Source: Microthrixaceae bacterium (GTDB taxonomy: Bacteria > Actinomycetota > Acidimicrobiia > Acidimicrobiales > DATDAH01). Taken from it: a stretch of DNA of 44,973 bases. Shown piece by piece: positions 42,737 to 44,973 of the stretch; position 1 is the stretch's first letter, and each line of letters opens with the position of its first letter. The DNA lies in contig JACJWK010000023.1 in assembly GCA_020637195.1 (NCBI GenBank), positions 1 to 44,973 of the forward strand, written 5' to 3'. Below the pieces are notes generated by a model. That model worked only from the letters and a program-made list of their open reading frames with translations. It had not been told where the DNA came from and made no database searches. The position numbers and the translations under genes are program-made.

Positions 42737-42742
42737 TAGCCT
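42737..42742 (+). promoter_or_regulatory. -10 element (TAGCCT) of the Lhr-type helicase gene
   Basis: TAGCCT ends 6 nt before the GTG at 42749, again without a Shine-Dalgarno sequence. Confidence 0.45.
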
Positions 42743-42748
42743 GGCGGG

Positions 42749-44973
<2,225 letters not shown>

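Overview
The window is about 45 kb of very GC-rich DNA, roughly 70 percent or more G+C by eye. It comes from an actinobacterium, and I infer Acidimicrobiia-like from the gene content. Pointers are a HelD-type helicase, a wax-ester synthase/DGAT, a DtxR/IdeR-type regulator, a PAC2 protein, TANNNT -10 boxes and frequent GTG starts. Genes sit densely on both strands. I see no tRNA, rRNA, CRISPR array or insertion sequence.

Layout. 1-8206: the 3' part of glnD, a DUF368 membrane protein, a NUDIX hydrolase, a WS/DGAT, a PAC2 protein, a CBS-citrate synthase fusion and a GNAT. 8241-14520: an APH-like kinase, a DUF2568 membrane protein, a lipoprotein sugar dehydrogenase coupled to acyl-CoA thioesterase II, a divergent GH1 glycosidase, a GtrA protein and a methyltransferase. 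14613-20308 (minus): Lnt-like acyltransferase, aldose epimerase, then a GT4 / methyltransferase / alpha-alpha barrel trio. 20496-23997 (minus): hemE, hemH and hemG. 24022-32876: a small acidic protein, a MetF-like reductase, a membrane sulfatase-like protein, an alpha/beta hydrolase, a patatin, a HerA-like ATPase and a HelD-like ATPase. 33115-42277: an iron block with efeU, an FAD oxidoreductase, bacterioferritin, bacterioferritin-associated ferredoxin, efeB, efeO, a GT2 and a DtxR/IdeR-type repressor. 42318-end: a cupredoxin lipoprotein and the start of an Lhr-type helicase.

Sequence quality is mosaic. About eight blocks (near 2320-4840, 20300-21085, 22470-22760, 25630-27900, 32045-33125, 34140-34780, 35920-38260 and 38780-41830) carry dense small indels and substitutions that break every gene in them. 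Conserved protein motifs survive when frames are stitched together. Two essential haem genes are broken while hemE beside them is intact. I therefore read these blocks as uncorrected sequencing or assembly error rather than gene decay. Genes there were reconstructed by hopping frames; they are typed pseudogene only because the given sequence is frame-disrupted, and their ends are approximate.

The strongest biological story is iron handling. A ferrous permease (EfeU), its EfeO and EfeB partners, bacterioferritin and Bfd lie together, with a DtxR-type repressor nearby. Two 14-bp sites of the same TTARG-N4-CYTAA design lie upstream of efeU and efeO. A second theme is leaderless expression: at least twelve genes have a TANNNT hexamer ending 6-12 nt before the start codon. 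I found no clearly new multi-gene defence or mobile system. The most unusual items are active-site substitutions in otherwise clean genes (Lnt Cys to Ser, citrate synthase Asp to Glu, bacterioferritin His54 to Asp), a 43-nt near-perfect hairpin before hemG, and the GT4/methyltransferase/alpha-alpha barrel operon.
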